Positions 19,644 to 27,888 of a DNA stretch of 64,000 nt are shown in pieces. The notes under the pieces were generated by a model, which saw only the letters and a list, made by a program, of their open reading frames with translations, had not been told where the DNA came from and made no database searches. The number at the start of each line of letters is the position of its first letter. The first letter of the stretch is position 1. The stretch spans positions 744,001 through 808,000 of the forward strand of contig CAVWDU010000004.1 in the NCBI GenBank assembly GCA_963753815.1, in the 5' to 3' direction. The translations under genes were made by a program, and so were the position numbers. Origin of the DNA: CAVWDU01 sp963753815. Lineage in GTDB: Bacteria; Pseudomonadota; Gammaproteobacteria; Pseudomonadales; Halieaceae.

Positions 19644-20627
19644 ATGCGTGCAACAGTGGCGATTGGTCTGTGTCTGTGGCTGGCCCGTGTTCCTCTCGTT
19701 GCGGCCGCCTGTGAGCGCATTGCAGCCGACTCCGCTTACCCCAATCAGATCACCCTGACGGTGCTCGGCTCCGGCGGTCCGGAAATCACCGATGGACTGG
19801 CATCTACCAGCTACCTGGTTACGTTGGTGGGCGGGGGCACACTCCTGGTGGATGCCGGGCCGGGGAGTGCGCTGAATTTCGAGCGCAGTGGTGCCCGCTT
19901 CGAAGACCTGCAGGCGCTTTTGCTCACGCACCTCCACGTGGACCACAGTGCCGACTTGCCGGCTTACATCAAGGGGAGCTATTTTACCGACCGCGCGGCC
20001 GATCTCCCGGTGTACGGCCCTGACGGTAACGATCGCATGCCCTCAACCACGACTTTCATCGACCTGTTGTTCGGCCCGGACGGGGCCTGGCGTTACCTGG
20101 AAGATTATCTGCGGGAAGATAGCGGTGAATACCACCTGCGACCGCACAATATACCGCTGGGCAGCGACGCAGTGCGCCGGGTTCCGCTGAACCCCGATGT
20201 GCAACTCGGTGCTGTCCCGGTACACCACGGTCCGATTCCCGCCGTTGCCTGGCGTGTCGAGACCGCAGGTTGCACACTGGTTTTCAGTGGCGATACCAGT
20301 GATCGCCACGACTCGCTGCTGACCCTGGCGCGCGGGGCGGATGTGTTGGTAGCGCACAACCCGGTCCCCCAGTCCGCGAGCGGGGCGGCGATCAACCTGC
20401 ACATGCGGCCTGCGAAGATCGGTAAGATCGCCGCTGCCGCGGGCGTTAGTGAGTTGATCCTCTCCCACCGGATGACGCGTTCGCTGGGTCGGGAGGGTGA
20501 AACCCTCGCGGCCATTCGGCAGTCGTATGCCGGCCCGGTCACTTTTGCCGGCTCGCTGCAGGTGTTCCGCTTCGCCCGGACCGACCAGGCGCAGCCCGGG
20601 TCTCGCAACGAAACCTTTCAAGACTGA
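19644..20627 (+). CDS. Metallo-beta-lactamase-fold hydrolase, exported
   Basis: A 327-residue protein with a signal peptide (MRATVAIGLCLWLARVPLVAAA) and the metal-binding motif THLHVDHSAD. Downstream metal ligands follow in VHHGPIP, FSGDTSD and LSHRM, as in the RNase Z/arylsulfatase-like branch (TVLGSGGPE at the N-terminus is typical). It probably hydrolyses a phosphate or sulfate ester in the periplasm; the substrate is unknown. GAGG lies 6 bases before the ATG. A longer in-frame start at 19464 would overlap the divergent promoter and remove the signal peptide, so I rejected it. Confidence 0.9.
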   Translation: MRATVAIGLCLWLARVPLVAAACERIAADSAYPNQITLTVLGSGGPEITDGLASTSYLVTLVGGGTLLVDAGPGSALNFERSGARFEDLQALLLTHLHVDHSADLPAYIKGSYFTDRAADLPVYGPDGNDRMPSTTTFIDLLFGPDGAWRYLEDYLREDSGEYHLRPHNIPLGSDAVRRVPLNPDVQLGAVPVHHGPIPAVAWRVETAGCTLVFSGDTSDRHDSLLTLARGADVLVAHNPVPQSASGAAINLHMRPAKIGKIAAAAGVSELILSHRMTRSLGREGETLAAIRQSYAGPVTFAGSLQVFRFARTDQAQPGSRNETFQD

Positions 20628-20815
20628 AGCAGCGCTTTTAGCCTGTATCGCCCAGGGAGCCTCTACCCTGCGGGCGGGCCGCTGCGCACAGTGTGGCGCG
20701 GGTCACAGGCCGCTCCGGCCTTGAGAGCAGTGGGCAACAAACCGTGACCGGGTTCGCAGCGCGGGGGTCGTGGACGCGTTAACCTGATTTTCCAATAACA
20801 AGGATACCGGCGACC

Positions 20816-21292
20816 ATGACGCGAGATCGCCCCCACACGCGGCGACTGCTCGATGAGGTCGACCTTCGGCTGGGGTATGCAGGCTGCCCGGAGTACTGGA
20901 GCCACGTTTGCCTGCCACGGCGCGCAAGTAGCGAGCAACTCAGCCAGTGGCGTGCGCTGCCCGTCGGTGAGAGGACGCGTATCGAGGCCCAGTACCATCG
21001 CCTGCATGCTGCGGTGAGGCACGAGGTTTCGCGTGAACATGAGCGGCGTCAGCGTATCAGGAACGGTATCCGGTCTGCGTCGATAACGATTGCAATCAGC
21101 GGCGTGTTGGCGGCCGGTCACTTGACCGGCAGTGTGTCGGGAGCGGGGGGTAGTTACGGCGACGCCGGTTTCCCCGCGGTACAATGGTTGACGGCGATGA
21201 TACTGACAGCGGCTCTGTATGGCTCCGCGTGCAAGCTGGGCGAGCGCTGGCTGGATATCAGCGACCATCAGGAATTCGGCCTCAGGCCGTAA
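20816..21292 (+). CDS. Hypothetical membrane protein
   Basis: A 158-residue protein with AAGGATA upstream of its ATG. The first 80 residues are arginine/histidine-rich and helical (GERTRIEAQYHRLHAAVRHEVSREHE). Two hydrophobic stretches follow (about 87-105 and 118-137). No recognised family. Codon pattern and a clean Shine-Dalgarno support it as a gene; its neighbours give no functional hint. Confidence 0.55.
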   Translation: MTRDRPHTRRLLDEVDLRLGYAGCPEYWSHVCLPRRASSEQLSQWRALPVGERTRIEAQYHRLHAAVRHEVSREHERRQRIRNGIRSASITIAISGVLAAGHLTGSVSGAGGSYGDAGFPAVQWLTAMILTAALYGSACKLGERWLDISDHQEFGLRP

Positions 21293-21381
21293 ACGAATAG
21301 CGCCTGGCCGGGCGGCAGGTGACAATGCCGCAACACTCCCCGCGGCCAGTGCGCTATCCTCTCCGGGGTACTACCCCGCGT

Positions 21382-21405
21382 AATCCGGGCCATGTGGCCC
21401 GGATT
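21382..21405. terminator. GC-rich hairpin between the 20816 gene and the barrel gene
   Basis: AATCCGGGCC-ATGT-GGCCCGGATT is a 10-bp perfect stem downstream of both convergent genes. No T-run follows on either strand, so it is at best a weak or Rho-assisted bidirectional terminator. Confidence 0.45.
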
Positions 21406-21413
21406 GCGATGCC

Positions 21414-22082
21414 TTACCGGAACATCCAGCCGAGTTCGATTCGGAAAGTGTCAAACTGGGGGTCGGCCCCCTCGTCGGTATCCACCTCAACCCGGTTGTA
21501 GCTCGCCTTTACGAACATAAGGTCGGAAAACTCCCAGCGAATACCGGCGCCATACCCCCACGAAAAATTGGTTTCGTTGTAGGTGGAGTAGAAGTTGCTG
21601 CACACATAACCCCACCAGGGGTCCCACCAGCAACCGGTAACCGGCGGGCCATCGGCGATATTGGAATCGATGTAGGTCCAGCCGAGACCTGCCTGCAGAT
21701 AGGGTGAGATGGGACCGTCCAGCAGGTTCCAGGTGCCGTTGAACTGGCCGTTGAACACGTCCATCTCATGATCCACGGTGACCAGGCCATCCTCTTCGGT
21801 GGCGAAAGTCGCTTCGTAATCCGGGCTCACCCAGCCTATGTCCAGCCCCAGAGCGAGGTTGTCGGTAAAGTGGTAGTGGACGCCGCCGCCAAGCCCGATA
21901 GAGCTGTCGACATCCAGCGAGGAGCCATTTTCCCCGCTGCTCTTTTCCGAATTGCTGCCGATCAGCTGGACAGTGGCTTCCCAGTTACCCGCCCTGGACC
22001 ACTGGCCCTGGGCTAGTACTGGTGCGCTGATGATGCCGCCAAGGAGCAGGATAAAGGTCGTTCGCGGAAATGCGAGGTTCAT
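21414..22082 (-). CDS. OmpW-like small outer-membrane beta-barrel
   Basis: A 222-residue protein with a signal peptide (cut near APVLAQG) and alternating amphipathic strands: VHYHFTDNLALGLDIGWVSP, ISPYLQAGLGWTYID, FSWGYGAGIRWEFSD. It ends in RIELGWMFR, a classical C-terminal barrel strand with aromatic penultimate residues. An eight-stranded OmpW/OmpA-like barrel is likely. The loop GCWWDPWWGYVCSNFYS is unusually Trp-rich, with two Cys that could bridge. The transported molecule is not predictable. Confidence 0.85.
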   Translation of the reverse strand: MNLAFPRTTFILLLGGIISAPVLAQGQWSRAGNWEATVQLIGSNSEKSSGENGSSLDVDSSIGLGGGVHYHFTDNLALGLDIGWVSPDYEATFATEEDGLVTVDHEMDVFNGQFNGTWNLLDGPISPYLQAGLGWTYIDSNIADGPPVTGCWWDPWWGYVCSNFYSTYNETNFSWGYGAGIRWEFSDLMFVKASYNRVEVDTDEGADPQFDTFRIELGWMFR

Positions 22083-22139
22083 TCTGGATGCCTCCGGTAT
22101 GTGAGTCGGCGGCGATTCTAGCAGGGTAGGGAACAGGTT

Positions 22140-22316
22140 TCACAGCCTTTCGATCGGCGGTGTGCGGGCCAGCGAGCGGCGTCGGAGGGCCAGCTTGCGT
22201 CGCTGCGTGCGGATATCATTGAACATCAGCACCCATGTATGCACAACGAACCAACCCCCGCAACCCAGGCACAACACCAACCAGTGATTTCGCATCAGCC
22301 CCGCCAACCAACCCAT
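22140..22316 (-). CDS. Small single-span membrane protein (tentative)
   Basis: A 58-residue frame from ATG 22316: MGWLAGLMRNHWLVLCLGCGGWFVVHTW, one hydrophobic segment, then a strongly basic tail (TQRRKLALRRRSLART). GGAG lies 9 bases upstream. A TTG at 22340 is an alternative start. No family recognised. The membrane-plus-basic-tail pattern and position support it, but it could be chance. Confidence 0.4.
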   Translation of the reverse strand: MGWLAGLMRNHWLVLCLGCGGWFVVHTWVLMFNDIRTQRRKLALRRRSLARTPPIERL

Positions 22317-22465
22317 ACCCTCGCACTCCGCTCCCCGCAATAACGACAGATTATTCCTGTAGGATCCGGATGCGAATGGCCTCGACCGCCAGGCGCATGG
22401 CCGCTAGCGACAAGGCAGGCGGGCTGCTATTCTGCCGGATCGTTACGCGGAAACGAGGTGTCGTC

Positions 22466-23092
22466 TTGCAACAGGCCCTGCTGACCATGCTCACGCTGCA
22501 ACACCGGATGAATACACGGGTACACCCGGCGTGGATAGACCAGCATTTTGCGTGGTACCGCGCTATCTGGATCGAGTGCGGTGAACTGATCGAGCACTAT
22601 GGCTACAAGTGGTGGAAGAAGCAGGAAACCGATACGGAGCAGGTACGACTGGAGGTCATCGATATCTGGCACTTCGGTCTCTCCGCACTCCTCGGCGAGG
22701 GAGAGCCGGCGGAGTCGATTGCGAGCAGGGTGGCGAGGGAGTGGTCTGCCGCGGCGCCCGGCGGCGTCGACGTGCGGGAGGCGACAGAAGCACTCGCACT
22801 GCACGCATTGCAAACCCACCAATTCTCGCCTGCGCTGTTTCACGACCTCATGCGCGCCGTCGACCTCGATTTTGACGCACTTCATGTCGCTTACGTGGGC
22901 AAGAACGTGCTGAATTTTTTCCGTCAGGACAACGGTTACCAGGAGGGGACTTACCAGAAAACCTGGGCGGGCCGCGAGGACAACGAACACCTGGTGGAAC
23001 TGGTCGGCGGGCTGGACCCTCGCGCCGCCGACTTCGCTGATCAGGTGTACCAGGCACTGGCCGGGCGGTATGCCGGGATGAGCTCCGGCTGA
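22466..23092 (+). CDS. dUTP diphosphatase, dimeric all-alpha type
   Basis: This matches the all-alpha (MazG-related) dUTPase family. Metal-binding helices carry WIECGELIEHYGYKWWKKQ and VRLEVIDIWHF (E..E and E..D pattern), and YVGKNVLNFFRQDNGYQ is the family's late motif. It cleaves dUTP to dUMP and pyrophosphate, limiting uracil in DNA. I take TTG 22466 as the start because GAGG sits 7 bases upstream. The next in-frame ATG (22487) is also possible. Upstream in-frame ATGs lie in non-conserved sequence. The nuclease-like gene follows 4 bases later, so the two form an operon. Confidence 0.9.
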   Translation: MQQALLTMLTLQHRMNTRVHPAWIDQHFAWYRAIWIECGELIEHYGYKWWKKQETDTEQVRLEVIDIWHFGLSALLGEGEPAESIASRVAREWSAAAPGGVDVREATEALALHALQTHQFSPALFHDLMRAVDLDFDALHVAYVGKNVLNFFRQDNGYQEGTYQKTWAGREDNEHLVELVGGLDPRAADFADQVYQALAGRYAGMSSG

Positions 23093-23096
23093 ATCC

Positions 23097-24005
23097 ATGA
23101 CGCAGGAACCCGGCAGGCTCTCCACCACCGCTCTGGCGAAAAAGCTGCAGCTGCCCGCCCAGCAGCTGTTCGCCACGCTCAGGGATCACGGCTGGATTCA
23201 GCGGGTGGGCGAACAATGGGTCCTGACCAACAAGGGTGAATTCGAGGGTGGTGGCTACCAGGAGAGTCGCCGTTTCGGGCGCTACATCGTCTGGCCCGAG
23301 ACCCTGGAAAAGCATCCGCTACTGGCCGCCATCGAATCCAATCAGCGCATTACCGCCGCGGGCATGTGTCGATACTACCCGCAGTTGCATCCGCGACAGG
23401 TGAACCGGGCCCTGGCGGAAATCGGCCTGCAGCACCACAGCATTCTCGGTTGGGAGCTGTCTGAATTCGGCCGCTCACTCGGGGGAAAGCAGGAAGAAAG
23501 TGCCAATAGCGGGGCGTTCTACGTCACCTGGCCGCACGAGATTGTCGATCACCCGGTGATCCACCGCGAGCTGAGTCGCCAGGCGGACCAGTCACAAGCC
23601 ACCGACGAGCCGGGCGCGACCGGTGGAGAGGCGAGTGAGCCCGACCTGTTTTCAGGCCTGGACGAGCCCGAAAAGCCGCTCTGTGGGATCGATGGCCACA
23701 CGGTAGAATCCCCGCTGCAATTGCAGGTCTGCAACTGGCTCTACCTCGCCCAGCTACCTCACGCCTACCGTCGGGCGCTGCCGGTGGAGGAACGGGTGAT
23801 CGCGGATTTTTACCTGCCGGTCGGCAATGTCTACATCGACTGTGCGCGAACCCGGGATACCGCCGAATCGCTGTCTGAGATGATGCGCAGGCGCGTGCTC
23901 TACAAGGAGCTGGGGCTGCGTTCGATCGAGATCGAGGCGGCGGACGCCGACCGGCTGGACGAGGTCCTCGGCAGGGGGCTGCTCGCCTGGGGTATCCGTT
24001 GCTAG
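23097..24005 (+). CDS. Tandem winged-helix (KilA-C-like) protein with nuclease-fold C-terminus
   Basis: A 302-residue protein. Residues about 7-65 (LSTTALAKKLQLPAQQLFATL...GGGYQESRRFGRYIVWPETL) and about 75-150 are two winged-helix-like units of the phage-antirepressor (KilA-C) type. A Gln/Glu-rich linker follows. Residues about 200-302 (VESPLQLQVCNWLYL..ADFYLPVGNVYID..RRRVLYKELGLRSIEI) resemble a PD-(D/E)XK or Vsr-like nuclease core. The usual acidic residue of the second strand is Asp in VYID. Similar proteins are often mis-named glycerol kinase. I see no kinase motif. Function unknown; it is coupled to dUTPase, which hints at DNA maintenance. Confidence 0.7.
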   Translation: MTQEPGRLSTTALAKKLQLPAQQLFATLRDHGWIQRVGEQWVLTNKGEFEGGGYQESRRFGRYIVWPETLEKHPLLAAIESNQRITAAGMCRYYPQLHPRQVNRALAEIGLQHHSILGWELSEFGRSLGGKQEESANSGAFYVTWPHEIVDHPVIHRELSRQADQSQATDEPGATGGEASEPDLFSGLDEPEKPLCGIDGHTVESPLQLQVCNWLYLAQLPHAYRRALPVEERVIADFYLPVGNVYIDCARTRDTAESLSEMMRRRVLYKELGLRSIEIEAADADRLDEVLGRGLLAWGIRC

Positions 24006-24287
24006 ACGAGGCTGTCGATGCACTTGGCGAGCTTGAAATCCCGCTGCGAAATGCCCCCGGCCTCATGCGTGGTGAGATAGATTTCCACCCGGTCATAAGT
24101 GTTCGACCACTCGGGATGGTGGTTCTGCGCCTCGGCCAGGAGTGCGACCTGGGAGATAAATCCAAAGGCTTCGATAAAGCTGGTGAACACGAAATGCCGG
24201 TAGAGCTTGTGCTGGTCCGAGACCCCAGTCGGGGAGTTTGGCGAGTTCTTCCTCGATGGCGGCGGGACTCAGTTTTTCCACAGACAT
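24002..24287 (-). CDS. phhB: 4a-hydroxytetrahydrobiopterin dehydratase, one frameshift
   Basis: From ATG 24287 (GGAGG, 7 bases upstream): MSVEKLSPAAIEEELAKLPDW. The frame then breaks at a GGGG run (24223-24226). With one G removed it continues SDQHKLYRHFVFTSFIEAF, then ALLAEAQNHHPEWSNTYDRV and LTTHEAGGISQRDFKLAKCID, the complete pterin-4a-carbinolamine dehydratase signature with the active-site HHPE and T-H. It recycles the pterin cofactor of aromatic amino-acid hydroxylases. The homopolymer location makes a base-call error the simplest explanation. It overlaps the convergent nuclease-like gene by 4 bases. Confidence 0.85.
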
Positions 24288-24339
24288 TGTCACTCCTCCC
24301 TTGGCGGCCTCTTCATCATCAGTATAGACAAAGTCGGAA

Positions 24340-25434
24340 TCATTTGCGTCTCAGCAAAACACCGCACTCCATGTGATTCGTATAGGGAAACTGGTCGAAC
24401 TGTGCGAATGAAGCGATCACATGGGTACGGACAAGCGTGCGCAGGTTATCCGCCAGGGTCGCGGGATTGCAGGAAATGTACAGCACCCGGTCGAAGCCCG
24501 TCGCCAGCTCCAGCGTGGCGTCATCCAGGCCCGCTCTGGGCGGGTCGACGAGCAGGGTGCGCAGCCTGTAGTCGGTGAGCGGGCGGGGCAGTGATCGCAG
24601 CCGCCGGAACTCCCGATCGGCCCGCATCGCTGCAGTTGTCTCCTCCGCCGACAGCCGAACCAACTGCACATTGCTGATTGCATTGTGCGCTATGTTTTCC
24701 TGTGCTGCCCGGATCGACGCCTTGGATACCTCGGTGGCAATCACATGCTCAAACCGTTCTGCCAGCGGCAGGGTGAAATTGCCGTTCCCGCAGTAGAGCT
24801 CCAGCAGGTCGTCGCCGAGCCCGGCGGCCTGGTCGCGGGCCCATTCGATCATAGCCACGTTGACAGTCGCATTCGGTTGGGTAAAGGCCTGTTCATACTG
24901 ACGGTAGTGATAGCGCCTACCGTGGACGACCAGTTGTTCTTCGACGAAATCTCGCCCGATCACACGCTTCTGCCCGCGACTGCGCCCCACCACGGACACA
25001 CCCAATTCCGCAGCCAGGGCCGTGGCCGCAATGTCCCAGTCCTCGTCGAGCGGACGGTGGTAGACCAGCGTCAGCAGGGTATCGCCGGCGAGGCTGCTCA
25101 GAAACTCGATCTGGAACAGCCGCCGACGCAGAGGCACATCGTCCTTCACCCACTCCCTCACTTTTGGCATCAGCGACTGGATGCGTTCGCAGGCGATGGG
25201 AAAGCGCGAGACCGGGATGGGCGTCTTCGGCTCGCCGCGACGAAACATCACGTAGTCAAGGTCTTCATCCTGGTGCCAGACCCGGAACTCCGCGCGCATC
25301 CGGAATCCGGTAGTGGGCGAGGCAACCACGACGGCAGGCGGTGGCTCGAAAGGCGCAATGAGGGCACTGACCGCGGCGCTTTTTTCCTTCAGCAGGGTGT
25401 CGTAAGCAGCGGGCTGTATATGACTCAGGGGCAT
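24340..25434 (-). CDS. trmA: tRNA (uracil-54-C5)-methyltransferase
   Basis: A 364-residue SAM-dependent RNA methyltransferase making the ribothymidine of the tRNA T-loop. Visible are the SAM motif LLELYCGNGNFTLPLA, the catalytic Cys in LYISCNPATLADN, LLVDPPRAG, and the TrmA-type N-terminus (SHIQPAAYDTLLKEK, FRMRAEFRVWH). No iron-sulfur Cys cluster is present, which separates it from RlmD. Its start shares one base with the ybiB stop; it is the last gene of the tus-ybiB-trmA run. Confidence 0.96.
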   Translation of the reverse strand: MPLSHIQPAAYDTLLKEKSAAVSALIAPFEPPPAVVVASPTTGFRMRAEFRVWHQDEDLDYVMFRRGEPKTPIPVSRFPIACERIQSLMPKVREWVKDDVPLRRRLFQIEFLSSLAGDTLLTLVYHRPLDEDWDIAATALAAELGVSVVGRSRGQKRVIGRDFVEEQLVVHGRRYHYRQYEQAFTQPNATVNVAMIEWARDQAAGLGDDLLELYCGNGNFTLPLAERFEHVIATEVSKASIRAAQENIAHNAISNVQLVRLSAEETTAAMRADREFRRLRSLPRPLTDYRLRTLLVDPPRAGLDDATLELATGFDRVLYISCNPATLADNLRTLVRTHVIASFAQFDQFPYTNHMECGVLLRRK

Positions 25435-26453
25435 CAGTCGAGCCGACGCCGATCGCGCGCGTGCCAGAGTCGGAGCGCCCGCTCGCGTGCATCGGGGATA
25501 GTGTCCGCCGCACCCAGTAACAGCAGTGCCGCCGCCGTGGTGCCGACTGCGGCATCAAGGCCGTATTGGTCTTCGCTGTCGCCCCGCCATAGCGACCGCA
25601 GTGGCAGGACGGACGGCCGTGCCACAGCTTCCGCGCGGGACGACAGCGTCCTGGGGACGCTGACGGTGCTTGTGGATGCCGGCCGCAGCCAGTGCAGCCG
25701 GGTATCGGCCGAGGGTTTTAACTCGACCTCGCCACTTTCGCCCTTGAACACCATCGCCGCCGGCTGTTCCAGCATCCGGTCGGCGTCCTGGTGAAGTTTT
25801 GCATAGGCGGGATGAAAAATGCTTTGCAGGCTGCAGGGTGCGCGCAGGGGGTTGAGCATGCGTGTCAGCGTGTTGACCGGCGAACGCAGGCCCAGCAGCG
25901 GTTTGAGCTGCAGCAACCGCTGTAGCGGCTCGCAGAAATGCTCCAGCGACAGGTAACTGAGCCCTTCCTGCTGCAACTGGTTTTCCACCTGCCCCCAGTC
26001 GTGCGCAACGGGCAGGCCGAGCTCGCGCATGGCATGCTCGGTGTAGAGACGCCCCGGTGTGTGTCCGGCACTGCCGTGCAGGAATACACGATAGCCGGCC
26101 TGCGCCAGCAGTAGCAGCGCGAGCAGATACCAGGGATGCTGGTGTTTTTTGCCCGCATAGCTGGACCAGTCAAGGTCCGCGGCCAGGTCGGGCGCCGGCG
26201 CGACCATGACGTCACGGCAGGCCTCCACGAAACCGGCCAGTTCCGCACCGGTTTCCTCTTTGACCCGCAGCAGCATGAGGAAGGCGCCGAGCTGGAGGGG
26301 CTCCACCTCGTCGCGAAGTATCATCGAGAACCCCAGCCGCGCCTCCTCGCGGCTCAGAGAGCGCGAGCCGGATTTGCCGCGGCCGAGGATGCGCACAAAA
26401 GGGGCGAAGGCATGTTCGCCGGGCAGGGGATCGAGGCTGCTTTCAGTGGCCAT
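25434..26453 (-). CDS. ybiB: YbiB/TrpD2 family nucleic-acid-binding protein
   Basis: A 339-residue protein with the anthranilate-phosphoribosyltransferase fold: helical N-domain (LSREEARLGFSMILRDEVEPLQLGAFLMLLRVK) and a large domain with FLHGSAGHTPGRLYTEHAM. It lacks the phosphoribosyl-diphosphate-binding signature of true TrpD. E. coli YbiB (TrpD2) binds nucleic acid and belongs to the LexA regulon. The start is 6 bases after the tusE stop, within the tus run. Confidence 0.88.
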   Translation of the reverse strand: MATESSLDPLPGEHAFAPFVRILGRGKSGSRSLSREEARLGFSMILRDEVEPLQLGAFLMLLRVKEETGAELAGFVEACRDVMVAPAPDLAADLDWSSYAGKKHQHPWYLLALLLLAQAGYRVFLHGSAGHTPGRLYTEHAMRELGLPVAHDWGQVENQLQQEGLSYLSLEHFCEPLQRLLQLKPLLGLRSPVNTLTRMLNPLRAPCSLQSIFHPAYAKLHQDADRMLEQPAAMVFKGESGEVELKPSADTRLHWLRPASTSTVSVPRTLSSRAEAVARPSVLPLRSLWRGDSEDQYGLDAAVGTTAAALLLLGAADTIPDARERALRLWHARDRRRLD

Positions 26454-26459
26454 GCGCGC

Positions 26460-26777
26460 TCACAGGCAGTTATCGGGCTTCGGCAGCCCGGCGATCTTGC
26501 TAGCCAGCTTGGCGGGCGAGCCGGGGAACAGCGACAACAGGTAGAGACTGTTCCCCTTGTCGTCGCCCAACCGGTGGCGGCAATATTTTACCAGTGCACG
26601 CATGGCCGGCGAGGCGTCGAATTCACGGTAGTACTCCCGCAGGCAATGAATCACCTCCCAGTGGGCATCCACCAGTTCTATGTCCTCAGCGGCGGCGATA
26701 TCCCTGGCCAGTTGGGGTGACCAGTCGTCAAGCCTGCGCAGAAACCCCTCCCGGTCGAATGCATCGGATGACAGCAT
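26460..26777 (-). CDS. tusE: Sulfur-relay protein TusE (DsrC family)
   Basis: A 105-residue DsrC-like protein: DREGFLRRLDDWSPQLARDIAA, HWEVIHCLREYYREF, and the C-terminal PKPDNCL carrying the penultimate Cys that accepts sulfur from TusBCD and passes it to MnmA for 2-thiouridine in tRNA. It follows tusB by 3 bases and lacks the second Cys of sulfite-reductase DsrC, so the tRNA-thiolation role is preferred. Confidence 0.95.
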   Translation of the reverse strand: MLSSDAFDREGFLRRLDDWSPQLARDIAAAEDIELVDAHWEVIHCLREYYREFDASPAMRALVKYCRHRLGDDKGNSLYLLSLFPGSPAKLASKIAGLPKPDNCL

Positions 26778-26780
26778 GGC

Positions 26781-27074
26781 CTAATACCAGGACTGTATCT
26801 GCTGAAAGCGCTCGGTCAGGTCGACGAAGCCCTCCATGTCCACGAGAGTGTACGGCTCCCGTACCTGATCTGCCAATCCCCTGGCGGCCGCGTCATCGGC
26901 CAGGACGTAAAGCGCAGCGTCACAAGCGCCCATCGCTTGCGCATGCACACTGCCCTGGAGGAGACAGTAGGTGGCATCGCCCGTCAACAGCACCGCATCA
27001 CCCGCTGCTGCAAGGGCCAGGCAATGGGCGACGGCCTCGGTGCCCGGAGCCGCGTTGACAAGGTGCAGGATCAT
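26781..27074 (-). CDS. tusB: Sulfur-relay protein TusB
   Basis: A 97-residue DsrH-like protein starting MILHLVNAAPGTEAVAHCLAL, ending LTERFQQIQSWY. It is the small subunit of the TusBCD heterohexamer. Divergent as usual for TusB, but placed between tusC (6 bases upstream) and tusE (3 bases downstream). Confidence 0.93.
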   Translation of the reverse strand: MILHLVNAAPGTEAVAHCLALAAAGDAVLLTGDATYCLLQGSVHAQAMGACDAALYVLADDAAARGLADQVREPYTLVDMEGFVDLTERFQQIQSWY

Positions 27075-27080
27075 GAGGCC

Positions 27081-27485
27081 CTAATACCCCAGGATGTGAC
27101 GGTAGCTGAGAAGCAACGCCCGCTGGGACGACGCGTCGAGCAGGCGCGCCTGCGCGGGCAGCGTGTCGACATCGATGCCGTAGTCGGCGACGGCTGCTGC
27201 GTCGACGTAGAGTGTCTCCACGTCATAGTAGGGCAGCGAGGCGAGCATCCGGCCGGGAGAACGCCGACCGATGCATTGACCGTCCTGTTCCGGCAGCGCG
27301 GCCAGCACTCCGGCACCCCGCAGCAGCAACGCCACCGGCTGGTCAAAAACGGCACCGGCCATCACGGTCTCCAGCGCCGACCGGGCGAGCGGGCTGCCAT
27401 AGGGAGAGTGGGAGAGAACGACAAGGGCGCCGGCGGGCGAGTTGCCGGTTGTCTCGAGTGCCCCGGCGGCGGGATTGTCATCCAC
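27081..27485 (-). CDS. tusC: Sulfur-relay protein TusC
   Basis: A 134-residue DsrF-like protein with VVLSHSPYGSPLARSALETVMAGAVFDQPVALLL and a C-terminal DASSQRALLLSYRHILGY. It is the middle subunit of TusBCD. Its first codons overlap the tusD end by 8 bases. The first 20 residues are extra relative to typical TusC. Confidence 0.93.
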   Translation of the reverse strand: MDDNPAAGALETTGNSPAGALVVLSHSPYGSPLARSALETVMAGAVFDQPVALLLRGAGVLAALPEQDGQCIGRRSPGRMLASLPYYDVETLYVDAAAVADYGIDVDTLPAQARLLDASSQRALLLSYRHILGY

Positions 27486-27870
27486 CGAAGGTCACCACCC
27501 GGTCAGAAGCCATCCAGGCATCCACCAGTTGGCCCAGCCCGGACAGGATGAAGGCGGGGTGCGCTGTCGCTGCCGCCTTGTCGTGGCGATTGGCCTCGGT
27601 AGCATCCAGGATGCCTTCCCGCAGTGCTGAAGATATGCACAGTACCAGGTCGAGGCCGTGCGCCGCGGCGAGCGTCTGCCAGAGCTGCCTGACGTCGGTT
27701 TCATCCTGCGCCGGCACTGCCGCGGCGGCTCCATTGAGCGTTCCGGCGCCGAGGAAGAAAACCCGGTGAATCCGGTGGCCCCGGGCCAGCACGGTCTCCG
27801 CGAAGCGAGCCGCGGTGAGGCTGGCATGGCCGCTCTCGGGGGCAGCCGTTACTAACAGGCTGTAGTTCAT
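27478..27870 (-). CDS. tusD: Sulfur-relay protein TusD
   Basis: A 130-residue DsrE-like protein beginning MNYSLLVTAAPESGHASLTAARFAE. The conserved sulfur-carrying Cys lies in LVLCISSALREG, about residue 82. It opens the tusDCBE run. Only 18 bases separate its ATG from the terminator of the upstream Bax-inhibitor gene, and its Shine-Dalgarno is poor (GTGAG). Confidence 0.95.
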   Translation of the reverse strand: MNYSLLVTAAPESGHASLTAARFAETVLARGHRIHRVFFLGAGTLNGAAAAVPAQDETDVRQLWQTLAAAHGLDLVLCISSALREGILDATEANRHDKAAATAHPAFILSGLGQLVDAWMASDRVVTFGG

Positions 27871-27888
27871 GTGGCAGTGCTCACAACG

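Noticed and set aside
22235..22465. Longer N-terminus for dUTPase
   Set aside because: The upstream in-frame sequence is not protein-like and overlaps the small minus-strand frame; TTG 22466 has a well-spaced GAGG.
23097..24005. Glycerol kinase annotation for the winged-helix/nuclease-like protein
   Set aside because: No FGGY kinase or ATP-binding motif is present; the name is a propagated database error for similar proteins.
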